Position numbers and translations under genes: made by a program
Notes under the pieces: model-generated
The model's input: the letters and a program-made list of their open reading frames with translations, nothing else
Told to the model about the DNA's origin: nothing
Database searches by the model: none
NCBI RefSeq assembly: GCF_002261185.1
Contig: NZ_NEVQ01000001.1
Location: 404,615-468,614, forward strand
Origin: Bordetella genomosp. 4
GTDB lineage: Bacteria > Pseudomonadota > Gammaproteobacteria > Burkholderiales > Burkholderiaceae_B
Direction of reading: 5' to 3'
Length of the DNA stretch: 64,000 nucleotides
Shown here: positions 43,262-52,566 of the stretch, piece after piece
Position numbering within the stretch: position 1 is the first letter of the stretch
Layout of the letters: each line of letters opens with the position of its first letter

Positions 43262-46228
43262 ATGTTGCTGACCAAGAAAACCGCTGCCGCGCGCGATAGC
43301 GCGGTGGAATCCAATTTTGTGCAAAGCCTGCGTCGGGGGCTATCTCAGGCTTTGCCTACCATGGATCGGCGCACGTTTCTGCGTCGTTCAGGTATAGGCG
43401 TCGGCGCCGGGCTGGCCGCTGCGCCCCTGGCGTTGGTGAGGCAGGCGGATGCCGCGCAGACCAAAGAGGTCTTGATCGGCAAGACGAAAACGTCCGTGCG
43501 TCGCACGGTCTGTTCGCACTGTTCGGTCGGCTGTGCGGTCGACGCCGTCGTGGAAAACGGCGTCTGGGTACGGCAAGAGCCTGTGTTCGATTCGCCCATC
43601 AACTTGGGGGCGCACTGTGCGAAAGGCGCCGCCCTGCGCGAGCACGGCCATGGTGAGCACCGTCTGCGTTATCCGATGAAGCTGGTCAACGGCAAGTACC
43701 AGCGCATCAGCTGGGACACCGCGCTGACCGAAATCTCCGAGCAGCTACTGAAGCTGCGCAAGGACAGCGGGCCGGATTCCATTTACTGGATCGGCTCGTC
43801 CAAGCATAACAACGAGCAATCGTATTTATTGCGCAAGTTTGTCAGCTATTTTGGCAGCAACAATTGCGATCACCAGGCGCGCATCTGCCATTCCACGACG
43901 GTTGCCGGCGTGGCCAATACATGGGGCTATGGCGCCATGACCAACTCGTACAACGACATGCAGAATGCCAAGGTCGCTTTGTACATTGGGTCTAATGCGG
44001 CCGAAGCGCACCCCGTGTCGATGCTGCACATGCTGCACGCGAAAGAAACCGGCTGCAAAATGATTGTGGTGGATCCGCGTTTTACGCGGACCGCCGCCAA
44101 GGCCGATCAACACATTCGCATCCGGTCGGGTACGGACGTGGCTTTCTTGTTTGGCCTGCTGTATCACATCTTCAAGAACGGCTGGGAAGACCAGGCCTAC
44201 ATCGATGCGCGTGTCTACGGCATGGATCAGGTCAAAGCCGATGTATTGGCAAAATGGACGCCGGACAAGGTTCAGGACGTTTGCGGTGTCGACGAAGCCA
44301 CCATGTATGGCGTGGCCAAGTTAATGCACGAGAACCGGCCCGGTACGTTGGTGTGGTGTATGGGGCAGACGCAGCACTCCATCGGTAATGCCATGGTGCG
44401 CGCGTCCTGTATTGTGCAGCTGGCGTTGGGAAATATCGGCAGATCGGGCGGCGGAGCCAACATTTTCCGCGGCCACGATAACGTGCAAGGCGCCACGGAC
44501 GTGGGTCCCAACCCGGACTCACTGCCGGGATACTACGGCTTGACCGAAGGCTCGTGGAAACACTTCGCCAACGCATGGGGTGTCGATTACGAGTGGATCA
44601 AGAGCCGGTATGCCTCGCCGGAGTTGATGACCAAACCTGGCATCACCGTATCGCGTTGGATCGACGGCGTGCTGGAGAGTCCCGAGGTACTGGATCAGCC
44701 TACCAACCTCAAGGCCGTCGTCTATTGGGGCCACGCGCCCAACTCGCAGACGCGCGGGTTGGAAATGAAACGGGCCATGGACAAGCTAGATCTGCTGGTC
44801 GTCGTGGATCCTTATCCGTCGGCGACAGCGGCCATGGCGGCCATGCCTGGCAAACCCGAAGAGCTCAATCCGAATCGCGCGGTTTATTTGCTGCCGGCTG
44901 CGACGCAGTTCGAGACCAGCGGTTCCTGTACGGCCTCGAACCGCTCACTGCAATGGCGCGAAAAGGTCATCGAGCCGCTGTGGGAAAGCCGCAGCGATCA
45001 CATGATCATGTATCAGCTCGCCGAGAAACTGGGTTTTGGCAAAGAGTTCGTCAAGAACTACGCGCTGCAAAAAGTCAACGGCATGGACGAACCGGTGATC
45101 GAGGACGTCCTGCGCGAGATCAATCGCTGCTGCTGGACAATCGGGTACACCGGCCAGAGTCCCGAGCGCTTGAAAGCGCACATGCGCAATATGCACGTGT
45201 TCGATGTGAAGACGCTGCGCGCCAAAGGCGGCAAGGACGCCGAGACAGGCTATGACCTGACGGGTGATTATTTCGGCTTGCCGTGGCCCTGCTGGGGCAC
45301 CCCCGAGATGAAGCACCCGGGGACGGCGAACCTGTACGACACCAGCCTGAACGTGATGCAGGGGGGCGGGAATTTCCGCGCGAACTTCGGTGTCGAGCGT
45401 GATGGCGTGAGCCTGCTGGCCGAAGATGGCTCGCATTCGAAAGGCGCCGATCTGACGACAGGCTATCCCGAGTTCGACCATGTGCTGCTCAAGAAACTGG
45501 GTTGGTGGGGAGAGCTGACCGATGCGGAAAAGACCGCGGCCGAAGGTAAGAACTGGAAAACAGACCCTTCAGGCGGGATCATCCGTGTGGTGATGAAGAA
45601 CCATAGCTGCTATCCATTTGGCAACGCCAAGGCCCGCGCCGTGGTGTGGAATTTCCCGGATCCGATCCCGCAGCATCGCGAGCCCATCTATGGCACGCGT
45701 CCGGACCTGGTCGCGAAATATCCCTCGCACAACGATCTGAAGACATTCTGGCGCGTGCCGACGTTGTACACGTCGCTGCAGCAAAAGAACGTCGCGGACA
45801 AACTGTACGAAAAATTCCCGATTATTTTGACGTCGGGCCGCTTGGTCGAATACGAGGGCGGGGGCGAAGAGACGCGTTCCAATCCATGGCTGGCCGAGTT
45901 GCAGCAGGAAGCTTTCGTCGAAATCAATCCAAAAGCGGCAGCAGATCGCGGCATTCAGAATGGCGATCGGGTATGGGTGCATACCCCCACGGGTGCACGC
46001 CTGAACGTTCAGGCGTTGGTCACACCGCGGGTGGGTCCCGACACGGCGTTTATGCCATTTCACTTTTCGGGTCATTGGCAAGGACAGGACATGCTGGCCA
46101 GCTACCCGGAAGGCGCGGCCCCGATTGTGCGTGGCGAAGCCGTCAACACGGGCACCACGTACGGGTATGACTCCGTCACGATGATGCAAGAAACCAAAAC
46201 CACGATCTGCAATATCGCAAAGGCTTGA
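43262..46228 (+). CDS. fdhA: Formate dehydrogenase catalytic subunit (Cys type, periplasmic)
   Basis: 988 residues from ATG 43262, which has CGGAG 6 bp upstream; GTG 43247 would overlap the previous stop. A Tat signal (MDRRTFLRRSGIGVG) lies about 35 residues in. One [4Fe-4S] site (CSHCSVGC plus CAKGA), and the metal ligand is Cys within QARICHSTTVAG, with the adjacent His; this is not a selenocysteine enzyme. C-terminal molybdopterin domain (SGRLVEYEGGGEETRSNPWL). Oxidises formate in the periplasm and passes electrons to the iron-sulfur and cytochrome b subunits. Nearby tungstate transport genes make tungsten a candidate metal. Confidence 0.95.
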   Translation: MLLTKKTAAARDSAVESNFVQSLRRGLSQALPTMDRRTFLRRSGIGVGAGLAAAPLALVRQADAAQTKEVLIGKTKTSVRRTVCSHCSVGCAVDAVVENGVWVRQEPVFDSPINLGAHCAKGAALREHGHGEHRLRYPMKLVNGKYQRISWDTALTEISEQLLKLRKDSGPDSIYWIGSSKHNNEQSYLLRKFVSYFGSNNCDHQARICHSTTVAGVANTWGYGAMTNSYNDMQNAKVALYIGSNAAEAHPVSMLHMLHAKETGCKMIVVDPRFTRTAAKADQHIRIRSGTDVAFLFGLLYHIFKNGWEDQAYIDARVYGMDQVKADVLAKWTPDKVQDVCGVDEATMYGVAKLMHENRPGTLVWCMGQTQHSIGNAMVRASCIVQLALGNIGRSGGGANIFRGHDNVQGATDVGPNPDSLPGYYGLTEGSWKHFANAWGVDYEWIKSRYASPELMTKPGITVSRWIDGVLESPEVLDQPTNLKAVVYWGHAPNSQTRGLEMKRAMDKLDLLVVVDPYPSATAAMAAMPGKPEELNPNRAVYLLPAATQFETSGSCTASNRSLQWREKVIEPLWESRSDHMIMYQLAEKLGFGKEFVKNYALQKVNGMDEPVIEDVLREINRCCWTIGYTGQSPERLKAHMRNMHVFDVKTLRAKGGKDAETGYDLTGDYFGLPWPCWGTPEMKHPGTANLYDTSLNVMQGGGNFRANFGVERDGVSLLAEDGSHSKGADLTTGYPEFDHVLLKKLGWWGELTDAEKTAAEGKNWKTDPSGGIIRVVMKNHSCYPFGNAKARAVVWNFPDPIPQHREPIYGTRPDLVAKYPSHNDLKTFWRVPTLYTSLQQKNVADKLYEKFPIILTSGRLVEYEGGGEETRSNPWLAELQQEAFVEINPKAAADRGIQNGDRVWVHTPTGARLNVQALVTPRVGPDTAFMPFHFSGHWQGQDMLASYPEGAAPIVRGEAVNTGTTYGYDSVTMMQETKTTICNIAKA

Positions 46229-46238
46229 GGAGAGCGTT

Positions 46239-46883
46239 ATGGCGAGAATGAAATTCGTCTGCGATGCAGAGCGTTGTATTGAATGCAACAGCTGCGTCAC
46301 GGCCTGTAAGAACGAACACGAAATCCCGTGGGGCGTTAACCGCCGCCGCGTGGTGACCTTGAACGACGGCGTACCCGGCGAGAAATCCATCTCGGTTGCC
46401 TGTATGCACTGCAGTGATGCGCCGTGCATGGCGGTCTGTCCGGTGAATTGCTTTTATCGCACCGAGGAAGGCGTGGTCCTGCACAACAAGGACACCTGTA
46501 TCGGTTGCGGTTATTGCTCGTATGCCTGTCCGTTCGGCGCGCCGCAGTTCCCGTCCGAAGGGGCGTTCGGCGTGCGTGGCAAGATGGACAAATGCACGTT
46601 CTGCGCGGGCGGACCCGAAGAGCACGGCAGCGCTGCCGAGTTCGAAAAGTATGGCCGCAACCGCCTGGCCGAGGGCAAGCTGCCAGCGTGCGCCGAGATG
46701 TGTTCCACCAAGGCTCTGTTAGGCGGCGATGGCAATGTGGTGGCGGATATTTTCCGTACGCGCGTGTTGCATCGTGGCAAGGGCGCCGAGGTCTGGGGCT
46801 GGGGCACGGCCTATGGCTCGCAACAGGCTGGTCAACCGCCTGCGCAATCGCAGCCGGCGACGGACACAAAGGGTAAATCATGA
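46239..46883 (+). CDS. fdhB: Formate dehydrogenase iron-sulfur subunit
   Basis: 214 residues. Four ferredoxin-type clusters: CIECNSCVTAC, CMHCSDAPCMAVCP, CIGCGYCSYACP, and CTFC with CAEMCSTKAL. It carries electrons between catalytic and membrane subunits. It has no Tat signal, so it is presumably exported with the catalytic subunit. It overlaps the next gene by 4 nt. Confidence 0.95.
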   Translation: MARMKFVCDAERCIECNSCVTACKNEHEIPWGVNRRRVVTLNDGVPGEKSISVACMHCSDAPCMAVCPVNCFYRTEEGVVLHNKDTCIGCGYCSYACPFGAPQFPSEGAFGVRGKMDKCTFCAGGPEEHGSAAEFEKYGRNRLAEGKLPACAEMCSTKALLGGDGNVVADIFRTRVLHRGKGAEVWGWGTAYGSQQAGQPPAQSQPATDTKGKS

Positions 46884-47107
46884 GCGCACGTTTCGCCTTT
46901 GCCGTGATCAGTGCTCTGGTGCTGTCGGCCTGTACAGAGGCGCCACAGGAAATGCACCCCAACGCGGGTCATGGCGCGCCCGAGTATGCAGGCACCGGCA
47001 GTAATTTTGTCGCGCCGGGTTGGAAGCAGGGTGACAAGACCAGTTGGACCAGCGAGATGACCGCACGAACCCAGCGCGGGCAGAACGAGTACAACAAACT
47101 TAACTGA
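46880..47107 (+). CDS. Small lipoprotein of the formate dehydrogenase operon
   Basis: 75 residues. Signal peptide with lipobox LSAC (Cys18). The mature part has NFVAPGWKQGDKTSW and TQRGQNEYN. It starts in an ATGA overlap with the iron-sulfur subunit gene and is followed 12 bp later by the cytochrome b subunit. Translational coupling at both sides suggests a small accessory subunit. No known function. Confidence 0.85.
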   Translation: MSARFAFAVISALVLSACTEAPQEMHPNAGHGAPEYAGTGSNFVAPGWKQGDKTSWTSEMTARTQRGQNEYNKLN

Positions 47108-47119
47108 CCGGAGATCGCC

Positions 47120-48334
47120 ATGTTACGGTCATTTTCCCAAGGTAAGAAACGCCTCCTGGGGGCTTGGGGAGCGCTGTGCGCGGCGATGCTGACGACAGTC
47201 GTATTGCTCGCGCCTGCGGCAGCCCAGCAAGCCGCTCCCGCCGGCGGTGGGCTGGGTGGTATCCAGAGCGCCAATATTTTTGAGGTCAAGCCTGATGCCA
47301 ATGAGCAGCCGGGCTACGCCGAGCAGACCAATGCCGAGCGGGCCAAAGTGCAGCCCGGCAATAACGCACCCATGTGGCGCCAGGTCAATTCCGGCGAGCC
47401 GGGATATAGCAGCTTGCCGCATAGCCAGGCGCCCGAAGCTGGCGTGCTGATTCAGCGCTTTGTGCAATATCCGGGATCGCAATACACCACGGCTGGTGAA
47501 GCCTGGCGGCAGGTGCGAAATAACTGGCTGATTCCCTATGGCGGCGCATTGCTGCTGATTGCATTCGTGGCGATCGCGCTGTTCTATGTGGCCAAAGGGC
47601 CGATCAAGGTCCACGGCGCGGAAACGGGCCGCAAGATCGAGCGTTTCACGTATTTCGAGCGTGCCGCGCATTGGGTGAATGCGGCCGCATTCGTCATCCT
47701 GGCCTTGTCCGGCATCGTGATGGCGTTTGGCAAGTTTTTCATGTTGCCGTGGATGGGCTCAGCCATCTTTGGCAAGCTGACCTGGTTCTTGAAAACCGCG
47801 CACAACTTCGTCGGCCCCGTGTTTGCCGTGTCCCTGATCGTCGTGTTGTTGACCTTTGCCAAGGACAACCTCTGGCGCCGTTACGACTGGACGTGGTTGC
47901 GCAAGGGCGGCGGTTTGTTGCGCCCTCAGCATGTGTCGTCGGGACGTTTTAACGCTGGTGAAAAACTCATGTTCTGGGGCGGCATGCTGTTCCTGGGCAT
48001 GGTGGTCGTGGTGTCCGGCCTGTTCCTCGACCATGTCGTGCCGGGGCTGGCATATACGCGCGGCAATATGCAGATTGCCCATATGGTTCACGGGGTGTCG
48101 GTGACCCTGATGATGTGCATGCTGCTGGGGCACATTTATCTGGGTACGATCGGAATGAAAGGTGCATTCAAGGCCATGCAGACCGGGTACGTCGACGAAA
48201 CGTGGGCGCGCGAGCACCATGACGTCTGGTACGACGACATCAAGTCGGGCAAGATCCCGGCGCAGCGCAGCGCCGATCGAGCGTCGAGAGGGCGTAGCCA
48301 AGCGATGGTACGGCCGACATCGGGGTCACATTGA
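47120..48334 (+). CDS. fdhC: Formate dehydrogenase gamma subunit (cytochrome b556)
   Basis: 404 residues. Signal peptide, a periplasmic region of about 110 residues, one membrane segment (about 136-155), then the four-helix di-haem cytochrome b domain with conserved His (YFERAAHWVNAAAF, TAHNFVGPVFA, AHMVHGVSVT). It anchors the complex and reduces quinone. The extra N-terminal periplasmic part is usual for FdhC of this type. A Ser/Arg-rich tail ends the protein. Confidence 0.93.
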   Translation: MLRSFSQGKKRLLGAWGALCAAMLTTVVLLAPAAAQQAAPAGGGLGGIQSANIFEVKPDANEQPGYAEQTNAERAKVQPGNNAPMWRQVNSGEPGYSSLPHSQAPEAGVLIQRFVQYPGSQYTTAGEAWRQVRNNWLIPYGGALLLIAFVAIALFYVAKGPIKVHGAETGRKIERFTYFERAAHWVNAAAFVILALSGIVMAFGKFFMLPWMGSAIFGKLTWFLKTAHNFVGPVFAVSLIVVLLTFAKDNLWRRYDWTWLRKGGGLLRPQHVSSGRFNAGEKLMFWGGMLFLGMVVVVSGLFLDHVVPGLAYTRGNMQIAHMVHGVSVTLMMCMLLGHIYLGTIGMKGAFKAMQTGYVDETWAREHHDVWYDDIKSGKIPAQRSADRASRGRSQAMVRPTSGSH

Positions 48335-48408
48335 ACAAGCGAGTGCTTGCGTAAAAAGGTCTTGCGCAAGCAGGTCCGAGCCATGCGTGACATGGAAAGA
48401 GAGGACGG

Positions 48409-48795
48409 ATGAAGACGAAATTCGCAGCATGGTCATTGGTGCTGGGAGCGTTGAGCACGCAAGCCGCATGGGCGGCAATGAGTGCGCAAGACGAGGCCAA
48501 GGCCGCAGAAGCCAAAGCCAAGGCCGCCTGGAGCACCAAGGTGGCCGCCTATCAATTGTGTGCGGCGCAGGATAAGGTCGCAGAGCAATATCGTGCACGC
48601 TTGAAGGCGGCCGGCAAAGATGCGCCCGAGCCGGTGGCCACGCCTGCCTGTTCAGATCCGGGGCCGTTTGCGTATGTACCTGCGCAACCGCCGCAGGCCC
48701 GAGAAGGCTCTGGGGCGCATTCCCCGGCAGAAACGGCATCGCAGCCACCGAGTTCCCCCCAGCCCGATAATGCCGGCAAGCCGCTAGCTAAGTGA
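48409..48795 (+). CDS. Small secreted protein upstream of fdhD, unknown
   Basis: 128 residues. Signal peptide ending QAAWA (about residue 22), an Ala/Lys-rich helix, two Cys (CAAQDK and ACSDPGPF), then a Pro/Ser-rich tail. Stop overlaps the fdhD GTG start (GTGA). No family recognised. Its place suggests a periplasmic role with formate dehydrogenase. Confidence 0.75.
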   Translation: MKTKFAAWSLVLGALSTQAAWAAMSAQDEAKAAEAKAKAAWSTKVAAYQLCAAQDKVAEQYRARLKAAGKDAPEPVATPACSDPGPFAYVPAQPPQAREGSGAHSPAETASQPPSSPQPDNAGKPLAK

Positions 48796-49676
48796 GCGTA
48801 GCCCCGTTGTTGCCCCGACTGACCCAGGCAAGTGCGCCGTTGACCCGCGAGGTGACGGTCGTAAACGAGTTTGGCGCTGCCGAGACGGTATCCATTCCGG
48901 CAGAGCGGCCTTTGACGATTTATGTCGATCGGCGCGAGATTGTGACCCTGATGACGTTAGGCGCCATGCCCGAGCTATTGGTGCTGGGGTACTTGCGTAA
49001 TCAACGTTTGATCCGCGAGGCCGGCGACGTACTGTCCATCATGGTCGATTGGGAGGTCAATGCCGCAGCGGTTGAAACGCGCCACGGCATTACGGATATC
49101 GATGCCAGGACTGCGCAGCGTGTGGTGACGACCGGCTGCGGACAGGGCAGTGTATTCGGCGGCCTGATGCAGGAGTTGGATCAAATCCAATTGGCCGAGC
49201 ATGCCCAGGTGACACAGACCGAGTTATATGGCCTGCTCAATGCCATTCGTCTACAGGAGACGACCTATAAGTCGGCAGGCTCAGTGCATGGCTGCGCACT
49301 GTTTCGCGGAGCCGAGATGCTGATGTTTGTCGAGGACGTGGGACGCCATAACGCCATCGATACTTTGGCTGGCTGGATGTGGATGCAGCCCTCGTCCGAG
49401 CAGCGCGGCGACGACAAGATCTTTTACACGACGGGGCGGTTGACCAGTGAAATGATCATGAAATCCGCGCAGATGGGCGTGCCGGTCGTGGTGTCGCGCA
49501 GCGGGATGACCCAGATGGGATACGAAATCGCACGGGATCTGGGATTATGTGCGATTGGCCGCGCCATCAATCGGCGTTTTGTTTGTTATACCGCGCCTGA
49601 ACGTCTGGTGTTGCAGCCGGAATTGGCAGCGTCGCGTGTGGCGGGCGATAGCCTGAGCGCTGCAGGCAGATCCTGA
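48792..49676 (+). CDS. fdhD: Formate dehydrogenase maturation sulfurtransferase FdhD
   Basis: 294 residues, GTG start overlapping the previous stop. Typical elements: ERPLTIYVDRREIVTLM, YKSAGSVHGCALF, VEDVGRHNAIDTLAGW and YTTGRLTSEMI. It moves sulfur from IscS to the Mo/W cofactor. The E. coli CxxC loop (Cys121-Cys124) is here TGCGQGSVFG with one Cys, a variant that keeps the key Cys121 position. Last gene of the formate dehydrogenase operon. Confidence 0.94.
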   Translation: MSVAPLLPRLTQASAPLTREVTVVNEFGAAETVSIPAERPLTIYVDRREIVTLMTLGAMPELLVLGYLRNQRLIREAGDVLSIMVDWEVNAAAVETRHGITDIDARTAQRVVTTGCGQGSVFGGLMQELDQIQLAEHAQVTQTELYGLLNAIRLQETTYKSAGSVHGCALFRGAEMLMFVEDVGRHNAIDTLAGWMWMQPSSEQRGDDKIFYTTGRLTSEMIMKSAQMGVPVVVSRSGMTQMGYEIARDLGLCAIGRAINRRFVCYTAPERLVLQPELAASRVAGDSLSAAGRS

Positions 49677-49725
49677 TTGCCAGCGCGACGCCTATGTCGG
49701 CGTCTCAGGCAAACAAAGGTGTGCG

Positions 49726-50925
49726 TCAACTCACCTTGCGCACAGCGCGTTTTGTTGGGCGTGCTTGCGGGTGTGTTTTTTGGGTATTGAATGTCCACCA
49801 TGGCAATACCCGTTTCATCGAGAGAACTTGGCCGCTTTGCAACGGCCCGTAGCCCGGCATCGCGGACAGCGCTGCCTGCCATTGCGGGCTGCGTAGAATG
49901 GCAAGCAGAGCCTGCGTAGAGGGCTGATCCAGGGTCGATTTGAGACAGACCAGGAAATAATTTTCCTGTACCAGCGGGACATAATCCAATGCATGTCCGC
50001 GCACGGCGGGCTCGATGCCGAGGCCGGCATCTGCATGGCCACTCGCAACGGCGTGAGCGACTGCGTTATGCGAGGGCTCCGTGCGTTCGTAGCCATTGAT
50101 TGCCGCTGCCGGGATGCCCGCTTGTTCCAGCAGCTCGTCAAACAGGACGCGGGTGCCTGTACCGAGGGCGCGATTCACATAGCGCACGTCAGAGCGGCGC
50201 AGATCGGCCAGGGCGCTGATGCGTTTGGGATTGCCGCGCGCGACGATCAGCCCCTGGCTGCGTTGGGCAAAGCCGATGATTTTGTGCAGCCCTGGTTTGA
50301 GCAGAGGCTTGTAGATGCGTTCGGTCAGCGAGCCCGGCACGGGGTCCTGCCGCGTATGAAAACCCGCAATGACGCAACGCCCCTCGTTGAGCCCGCGGAT
50401 CGCATCGACGCTGCCGGTATAGCGGATGTCCAGATAGAGTTTGTCGCTGGTAACGGCGTGCTCGCGCAGCGCGCCCAAGGCATCGTCATGACTGGCGTAC
50501 AACGGCACCACGTGAGCTGCGTCGTCAAACGCCATGGCGAAGGCGCGCTCTAGATCGGCGCGCAGTGCGTTGATCTGCGGAGCCAGCCGGGCTTGTGCCT
50601 GGCGTTCGGCCCACAGCAATTTTTCACCGAACTCGTTCAAGCGCGCGGGCTGCCCCTTGTCCCAGACGATGAGGGTGCGGTCCAGAATCTGTTCCCATCG
50701 TTTGAGCTCGCCCCATACGTGGCGGTAAGACAGCCCTAGCGCTTTGGCGGCGCCCGAGATTGAGCCGTGTTCGCGCACGGCGAACAGCAAGTCCATCAGC
50801 GCGTTGCCGATGACGGAAGGGCCTGCCGACGTGGCGCCCAATTGGTAGGAGAGGTCGATACGATGCACGACGGAAGTATGCCCTAAATGCGCGTTGGGGG
50901 CGGTCCTCTGCAGATAGTAAGCCAT
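49726..50925 (-). CDS. ModE-type HTH / substrate-binding-domain regulator, probably of tungstate uptake
   Basis: 399 residues. N-terminal ModE/LysR-like helix-turn-helix (LLFAVREHGSISGAAKALGLSYRHVWGELKRW, about 45-75; shown here as a region) followed by a PBP-like domain (about 135-365) similar to oxyanion-binding proteins and MoeA-linked regulators. Divergent from tupBCA with 142 bp between, so a metal-oxyanion sensor for that operon is likely. The start is uncertain: GTG codons near residue 20 would also work. Confidence 0.8.
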   Translation of the reverse strand: MAYYLQRTAPNAHLGHTSVVHRIDLSYQLGATSAGPSVIGNALMDLLFAVREHGSISGAAKALGLSYRHVWGELKRWEQILDRTLIVWDKGQPARLNEFGEKLLWAERQAQARLAPQINALRADLERAFAMAFDDAAHVVPLYASHDDALGALREHAVTSDKLYLDIRYTGSVDAIRGLNEGRCVIAGFHTRQDPVPGSLTERIYKPLLKPGLHKIIGFAQRSQGLIVARGNPKRISALADLRRSDVRYVNRALGTGTRVLFDELLEQAGIPAAAINGYERTEPSHNAVAHAVASGHADAGLGIEPAVRGHALDYVPLVQENYFLVCLKSTLDQPSTQALLAILRSPQWQAALSAMPGYGPLQSGQVLSMKRVLPWWTFNTQKTHPQARPTKRAVRKVS

Positions 50926-51067
50926 GCCTATGCAAAAGTATTCATATGGTGAGCGGGGTTTTGGTGAGATACCCTCAGCACATTGCGCGGTTCGGCTCCG
51001 TATGCCTCATGCCGTGCGGCCGTAAATCCAGATAGAAAAATGACATTGTGTTCTCTGCTCGCCTTCC

Positions 51068-51811
51068 ATGAATACCGTTTCTGAAAGCATATCGACGGCT
51101 TTTGAACTGATCATCTCAGCTGATCCGGTGCTGCTGTCCATCGTGTTGCGTTCGCTCGCGGTGAGCGCCTGCGCCTGTGCGCTGGCATGCGCAGTAGGGA
51201 TGGTGGCCGGCGCATGGCTGGCGGTCGCACGGTTTCGTGGCCACGGGTTCGTGCTGGTGCTGTTGAACACCTCGCTGGCATTGCCGTCCGTGGTGGTGGG
51301 GTTGGTGGTGTATTTGCTGCTGTCACATTCCGGTCCTTTGGGATTTCTGGGCTGGTTGTTTTCGTTTCAAGCCATGGTGCTGGCCCAAGCAGTACTGGTT
51401 TGCCCGGTTGTGACGGCGCTCGTGCGTCAAACGATTTCCGATGCAGAGCGGCTGCACGGCGAGCAATTGCGCTCGCTGCGCGCGCGTGAGTGGTTGCGTG
51501 GCCTCTTGCTGGTCTGGGATGAGCGTTTTGCGTTGTTGACGATTGTGATCACAGGCTTTGGCCGCGCGATTTCTGAGGTCGGCGCCGTGATGGTGGTGGG
51601 CGGAAATATCGAGGGCTACACACGCGTGATGACCACTGCGATTGCATTGGAAACCAGCAAGGGCGATTTGCCGTTGGCGCTGGCATTGGGACTGTTGCTG
51701 TTGTGCGTGGTGTTGCTGTTGAACATGTTGGCCGCGGTCGTTCGGCGTTGGCGCGAGCGGCGTGATGCGGGGTTATCGGGTTTATTTGGCCGGGTGGGGG
51801 CGGGCACATGA
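51068..51811 (+). CDS. tupB: Tungstate ABC transporter permease
   Basis: 247 residues, about six membrane segments, with the permease loop AISEVGAVMVVGGNIEGYTRVMTT typical of TupB/WtpB-type oxyanion permeases. Stop overlaps tupC (ATGA). Gene order here is B-C-A. Confidence 0.9.
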   Translation: MNTVSESISTAFELIISADPVLLSIVLRSLAVSACACALACAVGMVAGAWLAVARFRGHGFVLVLLNTSLALPSVVVGLVVYLLLSHSGPLGFLGWLFSFQAMVLAQAVLVCPVVTALVRQTISDAERLHGEQLRSLRAREWLRGLLLVWDERFALLTIVITGFGRAISEVGAVMVVGGNIEGYTRVMTTAIALETSKGDLPLALALGLLLLCVVLLLNMLAAVVRRWRERRDAGLSGLFGRVGAGT

Positions 51812-52566
51812 CTCGCGCATCGCCTTTCAAGACCTTGTTTGATCTGCGCGATGTGGACGTGGATTTCGGCAGCGTGCAGGCCCTGCGTGCGGTGTCCCTG
51901 ACGATACGGCCGGGAGAGTGCGTGGCGCTGGTGGGCGCGAACGGCAGCGGCAAGAGCACGCTGCTGCGCGTGTTGCATTGCCTGCTGCAACCCTCGCGCG
52001 GCCAGGCTTTATGTGTGGCGCGCAAGCACCAGGCCATGTTGTTTCAACAGCCATATATGTTGCGCATGTCGGTGCTGAACAATGTGGCCTTGGGGCTATG
52101 GTTGCGTGGCATGCGTTGGCGCGATGCTCGCGCGCAAGCTGGTCCTGCATTGGCCAGAGTCGGTATGGAGGACCTCGCCGCACGCAGTGCCAAGGCCCTG
52201 TCCGGCGGACAGCAGCAACGATTGGCGATGGCGCGCGCCTGGGCCCTGAAGCCGGATGTGCTGTTGCTGGACGAGCCAACGGCCAGCCTGGACCCCCACG
52301 CCAAGCGTGAGGTCGAGCAGATGATGCATGACTTCGTGCAACCGATGGTGGCGCCAGATGAGGCCCCTGATGTGCCAGACGAACCACAGCGCCGGCCCGC
52401 GATGGTGTTCAGCAGTCACAACCTGGGCCAGGTCAAACGGTTGGCGCAACGCGTGATTTATTTAGAGCGTGGCCGGGTGGTGGCCGATTTGCCCGTTGAC
52501 GAATTTTTTCACGGCTCGCTGCCCGAAGCAGCCAGTTTGTTCCTAAAAGGAGAACGCCTATCATGA
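51808..52566 (+). CDS. tupC: Tungstate ABC transporter ATPase
   Basis: 252 residues. Walker A GANGSGKSTLLR, signature LSGGQQQRLAMARAW, Walker B LLLDEPTASLD. An insert between the signature and the H-loop (about 180-195) is Pro/Glu-rich. Overlaps tupB by 4 nt and tupA by 4 nt. Confidence 0.9.
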   Translation: MTRASPFKTLFDLRDVDVDFGSVQALRAVSLTIRPGECVALVGANGSGKSTLLRVLHCLLQPSRGQALCVARKHQAMLFQQPYMLRMSVLNNVALGLWLRGMRWRDARAQAGPALARVGMEDLAARSAKALSGGQQQRLAMARAWALKPDVLLLDEPTASLDPHAKREVEQMMHDFVQPMVAPDEAPDVPDEPQRRPAMVFSSHNLGQVKRLAQRVIYLERGRVVADLPVDEFFHGSLPEAASLFLKGERLS

